From contig NZ_OY735139.1 in the NCBI RefSeq assembly GCF_963457605.1, positions 1,567,501 to 1,631,500 of the forward strand: a stretch of DNA of 64,000 nt. The letters run 5' to 3'. Below are positions 35,861 to 45,283 of this stretch, one piece after another. This DNA is from an uncultured Gellertiella sp. (GTDB lineage Bacteria > Pseudomonadota > Alphaproteobacteria > Rhizobiales > Rhizobiaceae). Position numbers and translations under genes: made by a program. Each line of letters begins with the position of its first letter. Positions within the stretch are counted from its first letter, which is position 1. The notes below the pieces were generated by a model. It was not told the DNA's origin. It searched no databases and was given only the letters and a program-made list of their open reading frames with translations.

Positions 35861-36838
35861 TCAAGTATTCTGTTTGCGATGCCAATCCCATGCCGTCCGG
35901 ATGATGTCTTCCAGTTCATACACGGGTTGCCATCCCAGAACGGATTGGGCCTTTGCATTGTTGGCAACAAGCTGCGGCACATCTCCCGGACGACGCTGAT
36001 CCTCCTGCTTCGGTAGGGGACGACCGGTCGCCTTTTCGACCGCAGCAACCAGTTCACCAACAGTTGTTCCACGTCCCGTGCCAAGATTGAACTGATCGGA
36101 AGGATTGTCGGCAAGAAGATAGTCCACGGCCCGCACGTGGGCGTCGGCAAGATCAAGAACATGGATATAGTCACGCACACAGGTGCCGTCCCTTGTGTTG
36201 TAATCATTGCCAAAGATCCGGAATAGTTCGCGCCGCCCCAAGACGGTGTCGATGGCAAGCGGAATAGCGTGGGTTTCCGGATCGTGCTTTTCGCCGATCT
36301 TTCCACCCGGATCGGCTCCTCCTGCATTGAAGTAGCGCAGGATCACCGAGCGAAGACCGTGCACTTCCAGATCCAAAATCGCCCTTTCGATCAATAACTT
36401 GGTTCGACCATAGGGATTGACCGGATCTTGAACATGCCCTTCATCGATTAAAAGTTGCCGCGGTATGCCATATGTCGCACAGGTTGACGAAAAGACAAAC
36501 TTGTCAACCCCGGCGGCAATGCAGGCAGAGAGAAGAGAGAGAGAGCCGGCGACATTGACCTCATAGAAGGATAGCGGATCACGGACCGATTCCGACACCT
36601 CTATCAGTCCAGCAAAATGAATGACAGCTTCCGGCTGATGCTTGCGCAGCACCTCTTCGATTCTCGAGCGATCCCGGATATCCCCTTCCTCCAGAAGCCC
36701 CCATTTGACGAAGGCTGCATGACCATTGGACAGATTGTCGTAGACAACAGGTTCAAAACCGCGGTGCTTGAGGACCATGCATGTGTGAGAACCGATGTAA
36801 CCCGCTCCTCCCGTCACCAGTATTTTACGGTCACGCAT
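35861..36838 (-). CDS. galE: UDP-glucose 4-epimerase
   Basis: The 325-aa extended SDR has the NAD motif GGAGYIGSHT (residues 9-18), the catalytic S and Y-x3-K in SSTCATYG and NPYGRTK, and RYFNAGGADP. It interconverts UDP-glucose and UDP-galactose for polysaccharide synthesis (ExoB role in rhizobia). The start at 36838 (MRDRKILVTGG) is the family N-terminus; a longer frame upstream is spurious. Confidence 0.94.
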   Translation of the reverse strand: MRDRKILVTGGAGYIGSHTCMVLKHRGFEPVVYDNLSNGHAAFVKWGLLEEGDIRDRSRIEEVLRKHQPEAVIHFAGLIEVSESVRDPLSFYEVNVAGSLSLLSACIAAGVDKFVFSSTCATYGIPRQLLIDEGHVQDPVNPYGRTKLLIERAILDLEVHGLRSVILRYFNAGGADPGGKIGEKHDPETHAIPLAIDTVLGRRELFRIFGNDYNTRDGTCVRDYIHVLDLADAHVRAVDYLLADNPSDQFNLGTGRGTTVGELVAAVEKATGRPLPKQEDQRRPGDVPQLVANNAKAQSVLGWQPVYELEDIIRTAWDWHRKQNT

Positions 36839-36968
36839 TTTCGACTCCAACCCATGGTCTTTCGATGTACTGCGCTTCTGGATAGCGCTCACCCACCAAC
36901 CTGGTAGGCAAGCACTGAAACAAGACGTAATGCCCGCATTCCGTACTGCATATGACTGAATAACTGAT

Positions 36969-38315
36969 TTATTCAGCAGCCAGCGACTGGCTGAGTGACG
37001 GCGAGGCCGTGTTCTTGCGGCCGATGCACCAGTATTCGAAACCGGCATCGGTGACGGTCTCTTCGGTGAAGATATTGCGGAAATCGACCAGCAGCGGTTC
37101 TCTGACCTTCAGCCGCAGCTTCTGCAGATTGATCGACGTAAATTCCTTCCATTCCGTCAGCACGACGACCGCATCGGCACCGCTGGCAGCTTCATAGGCG
37201 TCCTTGCAGAAATCCACCTGGGTGAAAATGCCTTTCGAATTTTCCATCGCTTCCGGATCATAGGCACGTATATGGGCACCAAAATCCTGCAGGGCCTGGA
37301 TGACGGGGATTGAAGGCGAATCCCGCATGTCGTCCGTGTCTGCCTTGAAGGCCAGCCCGAGAACGGCAATGGTCTTGCCGCGCACCGAACCGTGGCAGGC
37401 ATCGAGCACCCGCAGCGCCATCGCCCGCTTGCGGTTGTCATTCACCTGGATCACCGTTTCAATGGTGCGCAGTTCGACGCGATAGTCCCGCGCCGTCTTG
37501 GAAATCGCCAGGGTATCCTTCGGGAAGCACGAGCCGCCATAGCCCGGACCGGCATTCAGGAACTTGCCACCGATGCGGCTGTCAAGACCAATGCCATGGG
37601 CGACATCCCTGACATCGCCACCGACAGCCTCGCAGAGATCGGCAATTTCGTTGATGAAGGTGATCTTCATTGCCAGAAACGCATTGGCGGCATATTTCAG
37701 CAACTCTGCCGAACGACGCGACGTATGCAGGATCGGCGCCGCCTTGAAGCCCTCAACGCCGTAAATGCGCGACACCACATTCTTGCCGAACTCGTCCTCG
37801 CTGCCGATGACAATGCGGTCCGGCTGCATGAAGTCGTCGATGGCCACACCTTCGCGGAGAAATTCCGGGTTGGAAACGACGGAAAACTCGAGATCGCGAC
37901 CAGCACTCTTCAGGATACGTTCGACCTCGTCACCGGTGCCGACCGGCACGGTGGACTTGTCGACGACGACAAGATTGCCACTGGCCTTTTCGGCAATCGC
38001 ACGGGCAACGGCATAGACATATTTCATGTCCGCATGGCCATCTGTCGCCCGGGGCGGGGTGCCGACTGCGATGAAGGCAGCCTCGGCACCAACCAGCGCT
38101 TCGGCGAGATCCCCGGTGAATGACAACCGACCGGCGTCGAAATTCGTCTTGACCAAGGTGTCGAGACCGGGCTCATAGATCGGCATGACGCCAGCCTTGA
38201 GGCTCTCGATCTTGGCCGGATTGTTGTCCACACAGATGATTGTGTGGCCAAGTTCTGCAAAACAGGCGCCAGCAACCAGGCCGACATAGCCGGAACCAAT
38301 AACCACTATTTTCAT
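36969..38315 (-). CDS. ugd: UDP-glucose 6-dehydrogenase
   Basis: The 448-aa protein has the N-terminal NAD motif [10 protein letters not shown], the catalytic Cys in [15 protein letters not shown] (about residue 260) and the C-terminal UDP-binding domain with [18 protein letters not shown]. It oxidises UDP-glucose to UDP-glucuronate with two NAD. It overlaps the UDP-glucuronate decarboxylase gene by 4 nt, so the two steps to UDP-xylose are coupled. Confidence 0.96.
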   Translation of the reverse strand: MKIVVIGSGYVGLVAGACFAELGHTIICVDNNPAKIESLKAGVMPIYEPGLDTLVKTNFDAGRLSFTGDLAEALVGAEAAFIAVGTPPRATDGHADMKYVYAVARAIAEKASGNLVVVDKSTVPVGTGDEVERILKSAGRDLEFSVVSNPEFLREGVAIDDFMQPDRIVIGSEDEFGKNVVSRIYGVEGFKAAPILHTSRRSAELLKYAANAFLAMKITFINEIADLCEAVGGDVRDVAHGIGLDSRIGGKFLNAGPGYGGSCFPKDTLAISKTARDYRVELRTIETVIQVNDNRKRAMALRVLDACHGSVRGKTIAVLGLAFKADTDDMRDSPSIPVIQALQDFGAHIRAYDPEAMENSKGIFTQVDFCKDAYEAASGADAVVVLTEWKEFTSINLQKLRLKVREPLLVDFRNIFTEETVTDAGFEYWCIGRKNTASPSLSQSLAAE

Positions 38316-39292
38316 CGGGACACTCCATACTCGATCTTGGCACTGGGTGCGGTTTTCGGCTCTACAAACGAACTGAAATATTCAATCGCCTTCACCAACC
38401 CTTCGCGCAAGGGTGTTTTGGGTTCCCATCCGAGATGCTGGCGGGCGCGGCTGATATCCGGACAACGCTGGGTCGGATCATCCTGCGGCAAGGGCAAGTT
38501 GATAAGACGCGACGGCGAATCCACCATTTCAAGCACGAGTTCGGCCAGTTCACGAATGGTGAATTCAACGGGATTGCCGATATTGACGGGGAAGCTGACC
38601 TCGTCGGGCGCATTCATCAGACGAATGATACCCTCCACCAGATCGTCGCGATAGCAGAAGGACCGGGTCTGGCTGCCGTCACCATAAATGGTCAGGTCTT
38701 CGCCGCGAAGCGCCTGGATGATGAAATTCGACACGACGCGACCATCTTCGGGGTTCATGCCGGGACCGTAGGTATTGAAGATCCGCACCACCCGCACATT
38801 CACGTCATGGAACCGCTGGAAGTCATACATCAGCGTTTCCGCACCGCGCTTGCCCTCATCATAGCAGGACCGGATGCCGATCGTGTTGACGTTGCCCCAG
38901 TATTCTTCCTTTTGCGGATGAACGAGCGGATCACCATAAATTTCCGATGTCGACGCCTGCAGCACCTTGGCACCGGAGCGCTTGGCCATTTCAAGAACAT
39001 TCAGCGTGCCGAGAATGCTGGTCTTGAATGTATAGATCGGATCAGCCTGGTAGTGCGGCGGCGATGCGGGTGAGGCCAGATTGTAGATTTCGTCGTATTC
39101 GCCGTCTATTGGATCCGTAACCGATTGCTCCAGCAGAGAAAAACCGTTCCGACCGATGAACCGCCTGATGTTCTGCTTTGAACCGGTGTAGTAATTATCG
39201 AGACAGGTTACGCGATGCCCCTCGGACAACAATCTCTCGCACAGGTGGTTTCCAAGAAAACCCGCCCCGCCAGTGACAAGAATACTTTTCAT
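38312..39292 (-). CDS. uxs: UDP-glucuronate decarboxylase (UDP-xylose synthase)
   Basis: The 326-aa SDR has the start [21 protein letters not shown], the diagnostic [15 protein letters not shown] and [21 protein letters not shown], and the catalytic Y-x3-K in SCYDEGKR. It converts UDP-glucuronate to UDP-xylose. It lies 43 nt after the sugar transferase gene and before ugd, giving a three-gene operon from initiation enzyme to nucleotide sugar supply. This predicts xylose, or its epimer, in the polymer. Confidence 0.94.
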   Translation of the reverse strand: MKSILVTGGAGFLGNHLCERLLSEGHRVTCLDNYYTGSKQNIRRFIGRNGFSLLEQSVTDPIDGEYDEIYNLASPASPPHYQADPIYTFKTSILGTLNVLEMAKRSGAKVLQASTSEIYGDPLVHPQKEEYWGNVNTIGIRSCYDEGKRGAETLMYDFQRFHDVNVRVVRIFNTYGPGMNPEDGRVVSNFIIQALRGEDLTIYGDGSQTRSFCYRDDLVEGIIRLMNAPDEVSFPVNIGNPVEFTIRELAELVLEMVDSPSRLINLPLPQDDPTQRCPDISRARQHLGWEPKTPLREGLVKAIEYFSSFVEPKTAPSAKIEYGVSR

Positions 39293-39335
39293 ACATTCAG
39301 TCCCACAGGTTACGCCAACAATCCAGGCTTCAATT

Positions 39336-40049
39336 TTAGAAACCCGATCCCTTGAACACTTCATTCCTGACCGTGCCAACAAGGATTTTCAAGTCAAGCC
39401 AGATGGAGAAATTGGCGACATAGTGAATATCGGAAGCAATTCGCTGTCGCGCTTTGGCGGCAGAAACGGTTGGCCCGCGCAATCCACGCATCTGTGCCAA
39501 ACCGGTAATGCCAGGCCGCATCGCATGGCGCAGGTGATATTCTGGCACAAGTTCTTCATAAAGTCTGCCGGCCGCCAGCATGCCCACAGGATGGCAGCGC
39601 GGACCAATCAGTGACATGTCGCCCTTCAGCACGTTGAACAGTTGCGGCAACTCGTCAAAATTCGAACGGCGCAGGAAATCACCGATGCGGGTGATACGCG
39701 GGTCACCCCGGGTGGTCTGGGCAACGCCTGAGGCATCTCCCAGATCCGTGCGCATCGAACGGAACTTGAAGACCCGGATCTTCTTGCCACCCCGGCCCCA
39801 GCGAACCTGCGTGAAGAGAACAGGACCCGGCGAGTCGAGCTTGATGGCCAAAGCAATCACCAACAGCAGCGGCGCCAGAATCAGAAGGGCGAGCGCTGAA
39901 AGCCCCGTATCCATCACCCGTTTGCAGGCATGGTGCAGCGCACGCTTGCCATTCCTGTCGCTGGGCACAGACGTCGAAAGATAGCTCCATGCGGGATCTT
40001 TGCGGGTCATTACCGAATAGTGATCACGCTCGCTACCCATTATCGTCAT
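39336..40049 (-). CDS. Undecaprenyl-phosphate sugar transferase (ExoY-type initiating enzyme)
   Basis: The 237-aa protein has one membrane helix (about residues 52-74, [20 protein letters not shown]) followed by the bacterial sugar transferase domain: [54 protein letters not shown]. It transfers glucose-1-P or galactose-1-P to undecaprenyl phosphate and so starts repeat-unit synthesis. ATG 40049 is chosen because GAGGGAGA is 6 nt upstream; a GTG at 40064 is less likely. Confidence 0.93.
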   Translation of the reverse strand: MTIMGSERDHYSVMTRKDPAWSYLSTSVPSDRNGKRALHHACKRVMDTGLSALALLILAPLLLVIALAIKLDSPGPVLFTQVRWGRGGKKIRVFKFRSMRTDLGDASGVAQTTRGDPRITRIGDFLRRSNFDELPQLFNVLKGDMSLIGPRCHPVGMLAAGRLYEELVPEYHLRHAMRPGITGLAQMRGLRGPTVSAAKARQRIASDIHYVANFSIWLDLKILVGTVRNEVFKGSGF

Positions 40050-40421
40050 GCCCGTCTCCCTCACGCAACTTAACTCTTAATTAACGTCAGCCTGATTACC
40101 GTAACCTCTTATAATTGTCACTAGCAACAAAAAATTAAGGTAAATATTGGGGCCATCATAACAACCCGTCATAATTCAAATCTCATTTCCCGGATTATAT
40201 GCGTTTCTCGCCAATAGATGGATCAATGCACGCCAAGATGGGAACCGGATAATGGGACCACAAGATATCAAAAACTTTGTATTTAAAATTTTATGCTCGT
40301 TGCCCCACCCAAAAGGGCGAATAAATAGACTGTGAAAAGACCTATTCATCGGAGATTTTTGCCATTGCGCGACAGTCTCGTCGGATTTGGCCTCAACCCA
40401 ATACAGGTATGAGAAGTAAAT
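40050..40421. other. AT-rich promoter region of the sugar transferase operon
   Basis: No gene is supported. The region is strongly AT-rich with several short A/T palindromes (for example TTAATTAA) and should contain the promoter of the 40049-36969 operon. The IS630 element was inserted at its far end, 372 nt before the start codon. Confidence 0.45.
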
Positions 40422-40435
40422 TAGAGTCTGTCAGT
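40422..40435 (+). repeat. IS630 left terminal inverted repeat
   Basis: TAGAGTCTGTCAGT, including the duplicated TA, is the exact reverse complement of the right end at 41461-41474. Confidence 0.92.
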
Positions 40436-40436
40436 T

Positions 40437-41382
40437 TTAGATAGAAGCATATCCTGCATGCGTGATGTATCGCGAGCATTCTTCAGGGGTAAATTCTTTG
40501 AGGAGTTCTCCGATGCGACGCCAAGTCGTTTCAATGGTTCGCTCCTCGGCTTTGCGGACGAGCGTTTTCAGCTTTGAGAACATCATTTCGATTGGATTGA
40601 GGTCTGGTGAATAGGGCGGCAGAAAGAACATGCGAGCCCCTTGTGCCCGCACCGCCTCGCTGGCGGCCTTGCATTTGTGGCTGCCCAGGTTGTCGAGGAC
40701 GACAATGTCACCGGCTTTCAGCACGGGGACAAGACATTGCTGAACCCATGCTGTAAAGGCGATACTGTTGATGGGGCCGTCGAGCACGAAAGGCGCAACG
40801 ATGCCGTTGCGCCGCAGCCCGGCCAAAAAGGTCAGTGTTTTCCAGTGGCCATGCGGCACCTTCGCGATCAGGGGCTGACCGCGCGGGCACCAGCCGCAGG
40901 TCCGCGTCATGTTGGTCTTGACCCAGGTCTCATCAATGAAAACAAGCCGTTCCGGATCAATCCGGTGCTGATGGGCCTTCCAACGCGCTCTGAACCTTGC
41001 CACTTTCGGCCTGTCCTGCTCACTGGCTACCAGCGTTTTTTTTAAAGGTATTTCCCTGGCTGCGCAGGAACCGCCACACCGTATCGTGTGATACATGGAT
41101 GCCAAACGACTGAAGATCGGCGGCAAGGGCTCTGACCGTCCAGTCAGACTTTGCGGCCAGCCGCTGGCGCACCTTCTCTGCCAGGTCACCGCTCAGAATG
41201 GGCTTGACATGGCCGCCAATTTTCGATGGCAGCAGCCCTTTGCCCGAGCGCGAAAGCTGACCGATCCGAACCGCCGAGGCGACCGATATTCCAAACCGTT
41301 CCGCCGCCGCGCGAACAGTCATGCCACCCGTCAACGCATCCGCCACCCGGGCCCGCAAATCAAGAGAAAGAGGCTTCACCAT
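40437..41382 (-). CDS. IS630-family transposase, two frames joined at an A8 run
   Basis: The first frame (41382 to 41020, start MVKPLSLDLRARV) encodes the helix-turn-helix DNA-binding half. The second frame (to 40437) encodes the DDE catalytic half: D in VFIDETWVK, D in VVLDNLGSHK and E in NPIEMMFSKLK. The frames meet at a run of eight A on the coding strand (41036-41043). The family sequence NTFKK-TLVASEQDRP is restored by a +1 shift, or by loss of one A in the transcript. This fits slippage at homopolymers; a simple inactivating indel cannot be excluded. ORF A alone may act as a DNA-binding regulator. Confidence 0.85.
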
Positions 41383-41460
41383 CCTTGCTGGCCTCCCTTC
41401 CAGCAAGATGCTTGAATCAGAAAAAACACAAAATTGGAATCCCTCCAGATTCAATTTGTC

Positions 41461-41474
41461 ACTGACAGACTCTA
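41461..41474 (-). repeat. IS630 right terminal inverted repeat
   Basis: ACTGACAGACTCTA, mirror of the left end at 40422-40435; the last two bases are the duplicated TA target. Confidence 0.92.
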
Positions 41475-41633
41475 ATGTTTTTAATTGTTATCTTCATGTA
41501 ACAACATAAACGCGCGGCGACCGGAAGGTTGCAACGCATCCATCCCTCGGCACGGCGCATATCAGGCAGCCTCATTCACTTTCGCATCTGATTCGAAAGA
41601 TCGCACCGCCACATGCTCGGGATGGTAACCACT

Positions 41634-42422
41634 TCATCCTGCCCAGGGCGCTCTTGCCTGGGTGAGGAAAGCGCCGATCCCCTCCCCGGCCTCCTGGCTT
41701 TCCCAGCGATCCGCCAGCATGGTTGCCGAGAACGCGACCGGATCTGCACAGTCCTGCCGCGCGAGTGTGCGGATCAGGCGCTTGGCGGCAACGATTGCAC
41801 CAGGCGCACAGGCGAGGCAGGCTTCCGCTTCCTGCTCGACGGCCTGATCCAGCCTGTCCGGCGTGCTAATCCTCGATGCGAGCCCCATGGCGAGGGCGGC
41901 ATCTGACCCGAAGCGGCTGGCGTTCAGAAAAGTCCGGCGTGCATGGCCTTCGCCGATCCGCCGGATGACATAGGGGCCGATGGTGGCGGGAATCAGCCCG
42001 AGACGGGTTTCGGTCAGCGCAAAACTGGCGGAGTCGGCGACCACAACGATATCGCAGACCGCCATAATGCCAATGCCACCGCCAAAAGCATTGCCCTGCA
42101 CCCGCGCGATCAGAGGTTTTTCCAGCTCATCGAGTTGGCGCAGCATCGAGGCAAGCAGGTCGGCGCCTTCAATCTTGCCCGCGCGGTCCCGGCCCGCCTG
42201 ATCCTTCATCCATGCGAGATCGCCGCCCGCGCAGAAGCTGCGCCCCTCCGCAGCCAGCACGACCGCCCGAATGCCGTCATCGGCATTGATGGCAACAACA
42301 GCCTCGATCAACTCGCGCATCATCGTCTCGTTGAGAGCATTGTGTTTGTCGGGGCGGTTCAGCACCAGCCGGGCAATGCCGCGCCCGTCGGTTTCAAGCC
42401 GGATGCATTGAAAGGCGCTCAT
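41634..42422 (-). CDS. liuC: Methylglutaconyl-CoA hydratase / enoyl-CoA hydratase
   Basis: The 262-aa crotonase-fold enzyme has LNRPDKHNALNETM, the oxyanion-hole region EGRSFCAGGDLAWM and GNAFGGGIGIMAVCDIVV. In the liu operon this enzyme hydrates 3-methylglutaconyl-CoA to HMG-CoA. It is the last gene of the operon, overlapping liuE by 4 nt. Confidence 0.9.
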   Translation of the reverse strand: MSAFQCIRLETDGRGIARLVLNRPDKHNALNETMMRELIEAVVAINADDGIRAVVLAAEGRSFCAGGDLAWMKDQAGRDRAGKIEGADLLASMLRQLDELEKPLIARVQGNAFGGGIGIMAVCDIVVVADSASFALTETRLGLIPATIGPYVIRRIGEGHARRTFLNASRFGSDAALAMGLASRISTPDRLDQAVEQEAEACLACAPGAIVAAKRLIRTLARQDCADPVAFSATMLADRWESQEAGEGIGAFLTQARAPWAG

Positions 42423-43276
42423 CGGGCACTCCTCAGGTTTTTTGCAAAAGTTTCGGCAACGGCGAGCTTGTCCCGGTCGATGCCGGTTACGTAGCCCAGC
42501 CGGGCGAGGAGATCGACCACCTCACCACTTGCCACGTTACCCGCCGCTCCCGGCGCATAGGGGCAGCCGCCGAGCCCTCCGGCAGAAGCATCGAAAACCC
42601 TGATTCCGTGGCCGAGGCTCACCTCGATATTGTCGAGGGCCCGGCCGCGGGTATCGTGGAAATGCCCGGCAAGCCGCCCCGCCGGGACGACGGAGAGAAC
42701 TGCCTCCAGCATCGCCGTCACCCGCTCCGGCGTGCCATGGCCGATAGTATCGCCGAGCGAGATTTCAAAGCAGCCGAGTTCGAGCAGCGATCTTGCCACC
42801 CCGGCAACCGCTTGCGGCGCGATCTGCCCCTCATAGGGGCAATCGGTGACGCAGGAGACGTAGCCGCGCACCGGTATTCCATCCTTACGGGCAGCCTGCA
42901 TCAGCGGATCGAAGCGGAGAAGGCTCTCCTCGATCGTGCAGTTGATGTTCTTCAGGCTGAAGCTTTGCGAGGCCGAGGCAAAGACGGCGACCTGATCGGC
43001 ACGCGCCGCGCGCGCTGCCTCGTAACCCTTGAGGTTCGGGGTCAGCACGGTATAGGCAATGCCGTCCTGCCTCGATATCCCGGCCAGGACATCCGCAGCA
43101 TCCGCCATTTGCAGCACCCATTTCGGGCTGACAAAGCTTGTCACCTCGATGCGCGGCAAGCCTGCCCCCGACAGCAGATCGACGAGGCGGATCTTGTCTG
43201 TGGTGGCAATCGGCCGTTTCTCGTTCTGAAGACCGTCGCGCGGGGACATTTCGTGGAGGGTGACGAACTCAGCCAT
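42419..43276 (-). CDS. liuE: Hydroxymethylglutaryl-CoA lyase
   Basis: The 285-aa TIM-barrel enzyme has the start EMSPRDGLQNEKRPI, the metal-site residues in GHFHDTRG and the signature GGLGGCPYAPGAAGN with the active Cys near residue 232. It splits HMG-CoA to acetoacetate and acetyl-CoA, the last step of leucine breakdown. It overlaps liuD by 8 nt upstream and liuC by 4 nt downstream. Confidence 0.94.
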   Translation of the reverse strand: MAEFVTLHEMSPRDGLQNEKRPIATTDKIRLVDLLSGAGLPRIEVTSFVSPKWVLQMADAADVLAGISRQDGIAYTVLTPNLKGYEAARAARADQVAVFASASQSFSLKNINCTIEESLLRFDPLMQAARKDGIPVRGYVSCVTDCPYEGQIAPQAVAGVARSLLELGCFEISLGDTIGHGTPERVTAMLEAVLSVVPAGRLAGHFHDTRGRALDNIEVSLGHGIRVFDASAGGLGGCPYAPGAAGNVASGEVVDLLARLGYVTGIDRDKLAVAETFAKNLRSAR

Positions 43277-45272
43277 CTCCCCCCTCCACAGCCAGAAGCT
43301 CGGCCAGCACCGCGCCTTCCCGCACCTGCTCGCCCTCCGCCACGCCGATTGCCGCGATGATACCATCGCGCGGGGCAGAAAGGGTCAGTTCCATCTTCAT
43401 GGCTTCCATCACCACCACGGCCTCGCCGGAAGAAACGGCCTGCCCGGCGGCAGCCAGCACCCGCTTGATCAGCCCCGGCATCGGGGCCACCAGCCTGTTA
43501 CCGCCGGTCTCGCAAGCATCGGCGCGCTGAAGCGGATCGACGATTTCGAAGCTGTAGCTTGCCCCATCGCCGTGCAGTGTCACCGCCCGCCCGTGACGGA
43601 TAACCGTGACCGGAACCGTCCGTCCATCCCGCGTCAGCGCCACCGTTCCATCGGCAAGTCTTCGCCAGCCAAGGTGAAGCGGCGCGCCCGCAACCCTTGC
43701 CTCGGCCTGCCCTTGCAAACCCGGTTGAAGCACGATTGCCAGCGGCTCGCCCCGGTGGGCGAGTGTCACATGCAGGCGCGCGGGCGACCAGAGGCGGAAG
43801 CCGTCGCAAGCCGACCAGGGATCAACGGGACCTTGCGCCCTGACCGGCTGCAAAAGGCCGGAAAGCTCGATTGCGGCCAGCACGGCCATTTCGGGCGCAA
43901 GCGGTTCGGGCTTTGCCAGGTCATCGAGATGCCGGGCAATCAGGCCCGTATCGGGATTGCCTGCAACAAAATCTTCCTGCCGCGACAGGCGCGTGAGAAA
44001 ACCGGCGTTTGTCGTCGTTCCCGCCACGCGGACCTTTGAAAGAGCCGCCGTCAATCGTCCCAGCGCCTCGGCCCGCGTTTCGCCATGCACGATGATCTTG
44101 GCAATCATCGGATCATAGAAGGGGGTGATCTCGTCTCCTCCCCGCACGCCACTGTCGATGCGGGCGCAATCTTCCGGCAGGTCGAGATGTTCGATCCTGC
44201 CGATGGCGGGCAGAAAGCCCCTTTCCGCATCCTCTGCATAAAGCCGTGCCTCGAAGGCCCAGCCGTCAATGGCAAGCGCCTCCTGCGTCTTCGGCAGCTT
44301 TTCGCCGGAGGCAACCCGCACCTGCCATTCGACCAGGTCGACACCGGTGATCGCCTCGGTGACGGGATGCTCGACCTGCAGCCGCGTGTTCATTTCCATG
44401 AACCAGAAGCGGTCCATCCGCAGGCCGTCCGAAGCATCGGCGATGAACTCGACGGTGCCCGCGCCGCAATAGCCGATAGCCCGCGCCGCCCTCACCGCCG
44501 CCTCGCCCATCGCCTCGCGCATATCCTCCGGCATGCCCGGCGCCGGCGCCTCCTCGATCACCTTCTGGTGGCGGCGTTGCAGCGAGCAGTCCCGCTCGAA
44601 GAGATGCACCACATTGCCATGCCCGTCGGCAAACACCTGGATTTCGATATGGCGGGGATGGGAGACATATTTCTCGATCAGGCAGGCGGAATCGCCAAAG
44701 CTCGCCTTCGCCTCGCGCGCCGCACTTTCCAGTGCCGCCCTGAACCCCGCCTCCTCCTCGACCTTCCGCATGCCCTTGCCGCCACCGCCGGCCCGGGCCT
44801 TGATCAGCACGGGAAAGCCGATGCTTCGGGCCTCGGCGAGAAGCAGGTCCGGATCCTGTGCTGCGCCGTGATAGCCAGGAACGACGGGGACGCCGGCTTT
44901 TTCCATCGCAGCCTTGGCGGCATCCTTCAGGCCCATTGCCCGGATGGCTGTAGCGGGTGGACCGATGAAGATGAGACCCGCCTGTGTCACCGCCTCGGCA
45001 AAGTCGGGATTTTCCGACAGGAAGCCATAGCCGGGATGGATCGCATCCGCGCCCGTGGCACGGGCTGCGGCAAGGATCGCTTCGCCGCGCAGGTAGCTTT
45101 CGGAGGCCGTGGTCCCGCCAAGCGAGATGGCCTCATCCGCCATCTCGACAAACAGGGCGGAGCAGTCGGCATCCGAATGGACGGCAACCGTCGATATCCC
45201 CATCTTCCGGCAACTGCGGATGATGCGGCAGGCAATCTCGCCCCGGTTGGCTATCAGTATTTTTCGGATCAT
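43269..45272 (-). CDS. liuD: Methylcrotonoyl-CoA carboxylase alpha subunit (biotin carboxylase/BCCP)
   Basis: The 667-aa protein has the biotin carboxylase domain (MIRKILIANRGEIACRII, the glycine-rich ATP loop KARAGGGGKGMR, EMNTRLQVEHPVTE) and a linker domain. A C-terminal biotinyl domain has the attachment site EAMKMEL near residue 625. With liuB it carboxylates 3-methylcrotonyl-CoA. The start at 45272 is fixed by the universal family N-terminus; the frame open upstream to 45806 is a shadow of liuB. Confidence 0.95.
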   Translation of the reverse strand: MIRKILIANRGEIACRIIRSCRKMGISTVAVHSDADCSALFVEMADEAISLGGTTASESYLRGEAILAAARATGADAIHPGYGFLSENPDFAEAVTQAGLIFIGPPATAIRAMGLKDAAKAAMEKAGVPVVPGYHGAAQDPDLLLAEARSIGFPVLIKARAGGGGKGMRKVEEEAGFRAALESAAREAKASFGDSACLIEKYVSHPRHIEIQVFADGHGNVVHLFERDCSLQRRHQKVIEEAPAPGMPEDMREAMGEAAVRAARAIGYCGAGTVEFIADASDGLRMDRFWFMEMNTRLQVEHPVTEAITGVDLVEWQVRVASGEKLPKTQEALAIDGWAFEARLYAEDAERGFLPAIGRIEHLDLPEDCARIDSGVRGGDEITPFYDPMIAKIIVHGETRAEALGRLTAALSKVRVAGTTTNAGFLTRLSRQEDFVAGNPDTGLIARHLDDLAKPEPLAPEMAVLAAIELSGLLQPVRAQGPVDPWSACDGFRLWSPARLHVTLAHRGEPLAIVLQPGLQGQAEARVAGAPLHLGWRRLADGTVALTRDGRTVPVTVIRHGRAVTLHGDGASYSFEIVDPLQRADACETGGNRLVAPMPGLIKRVLAAAGQAVSSGEAVVVMEAMKMELTLSAPRDGIIAAIGVAEGEQVREGAVLAELLAVEGGDG

Positions 45273-45283
45273 CGCGCCGCTCC

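Larger units (their letters stand above)
40422..41474 (-). mobile_element. Complete IS630-family insertion sequence
   Basis: A 1,049-bp element (40424-41472) is flanked by TA at 40422-40423 and 41473-41474, the target duplication expected for IS630/Tc1-mariner elements. Including TA the ends form a 14-bp perfect inverted repeat. It carries one transposase split over two frames. The element is oriented with transposase on the minus strand and has intact ends, suggesting recent insertion. Confidence 0.93.
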
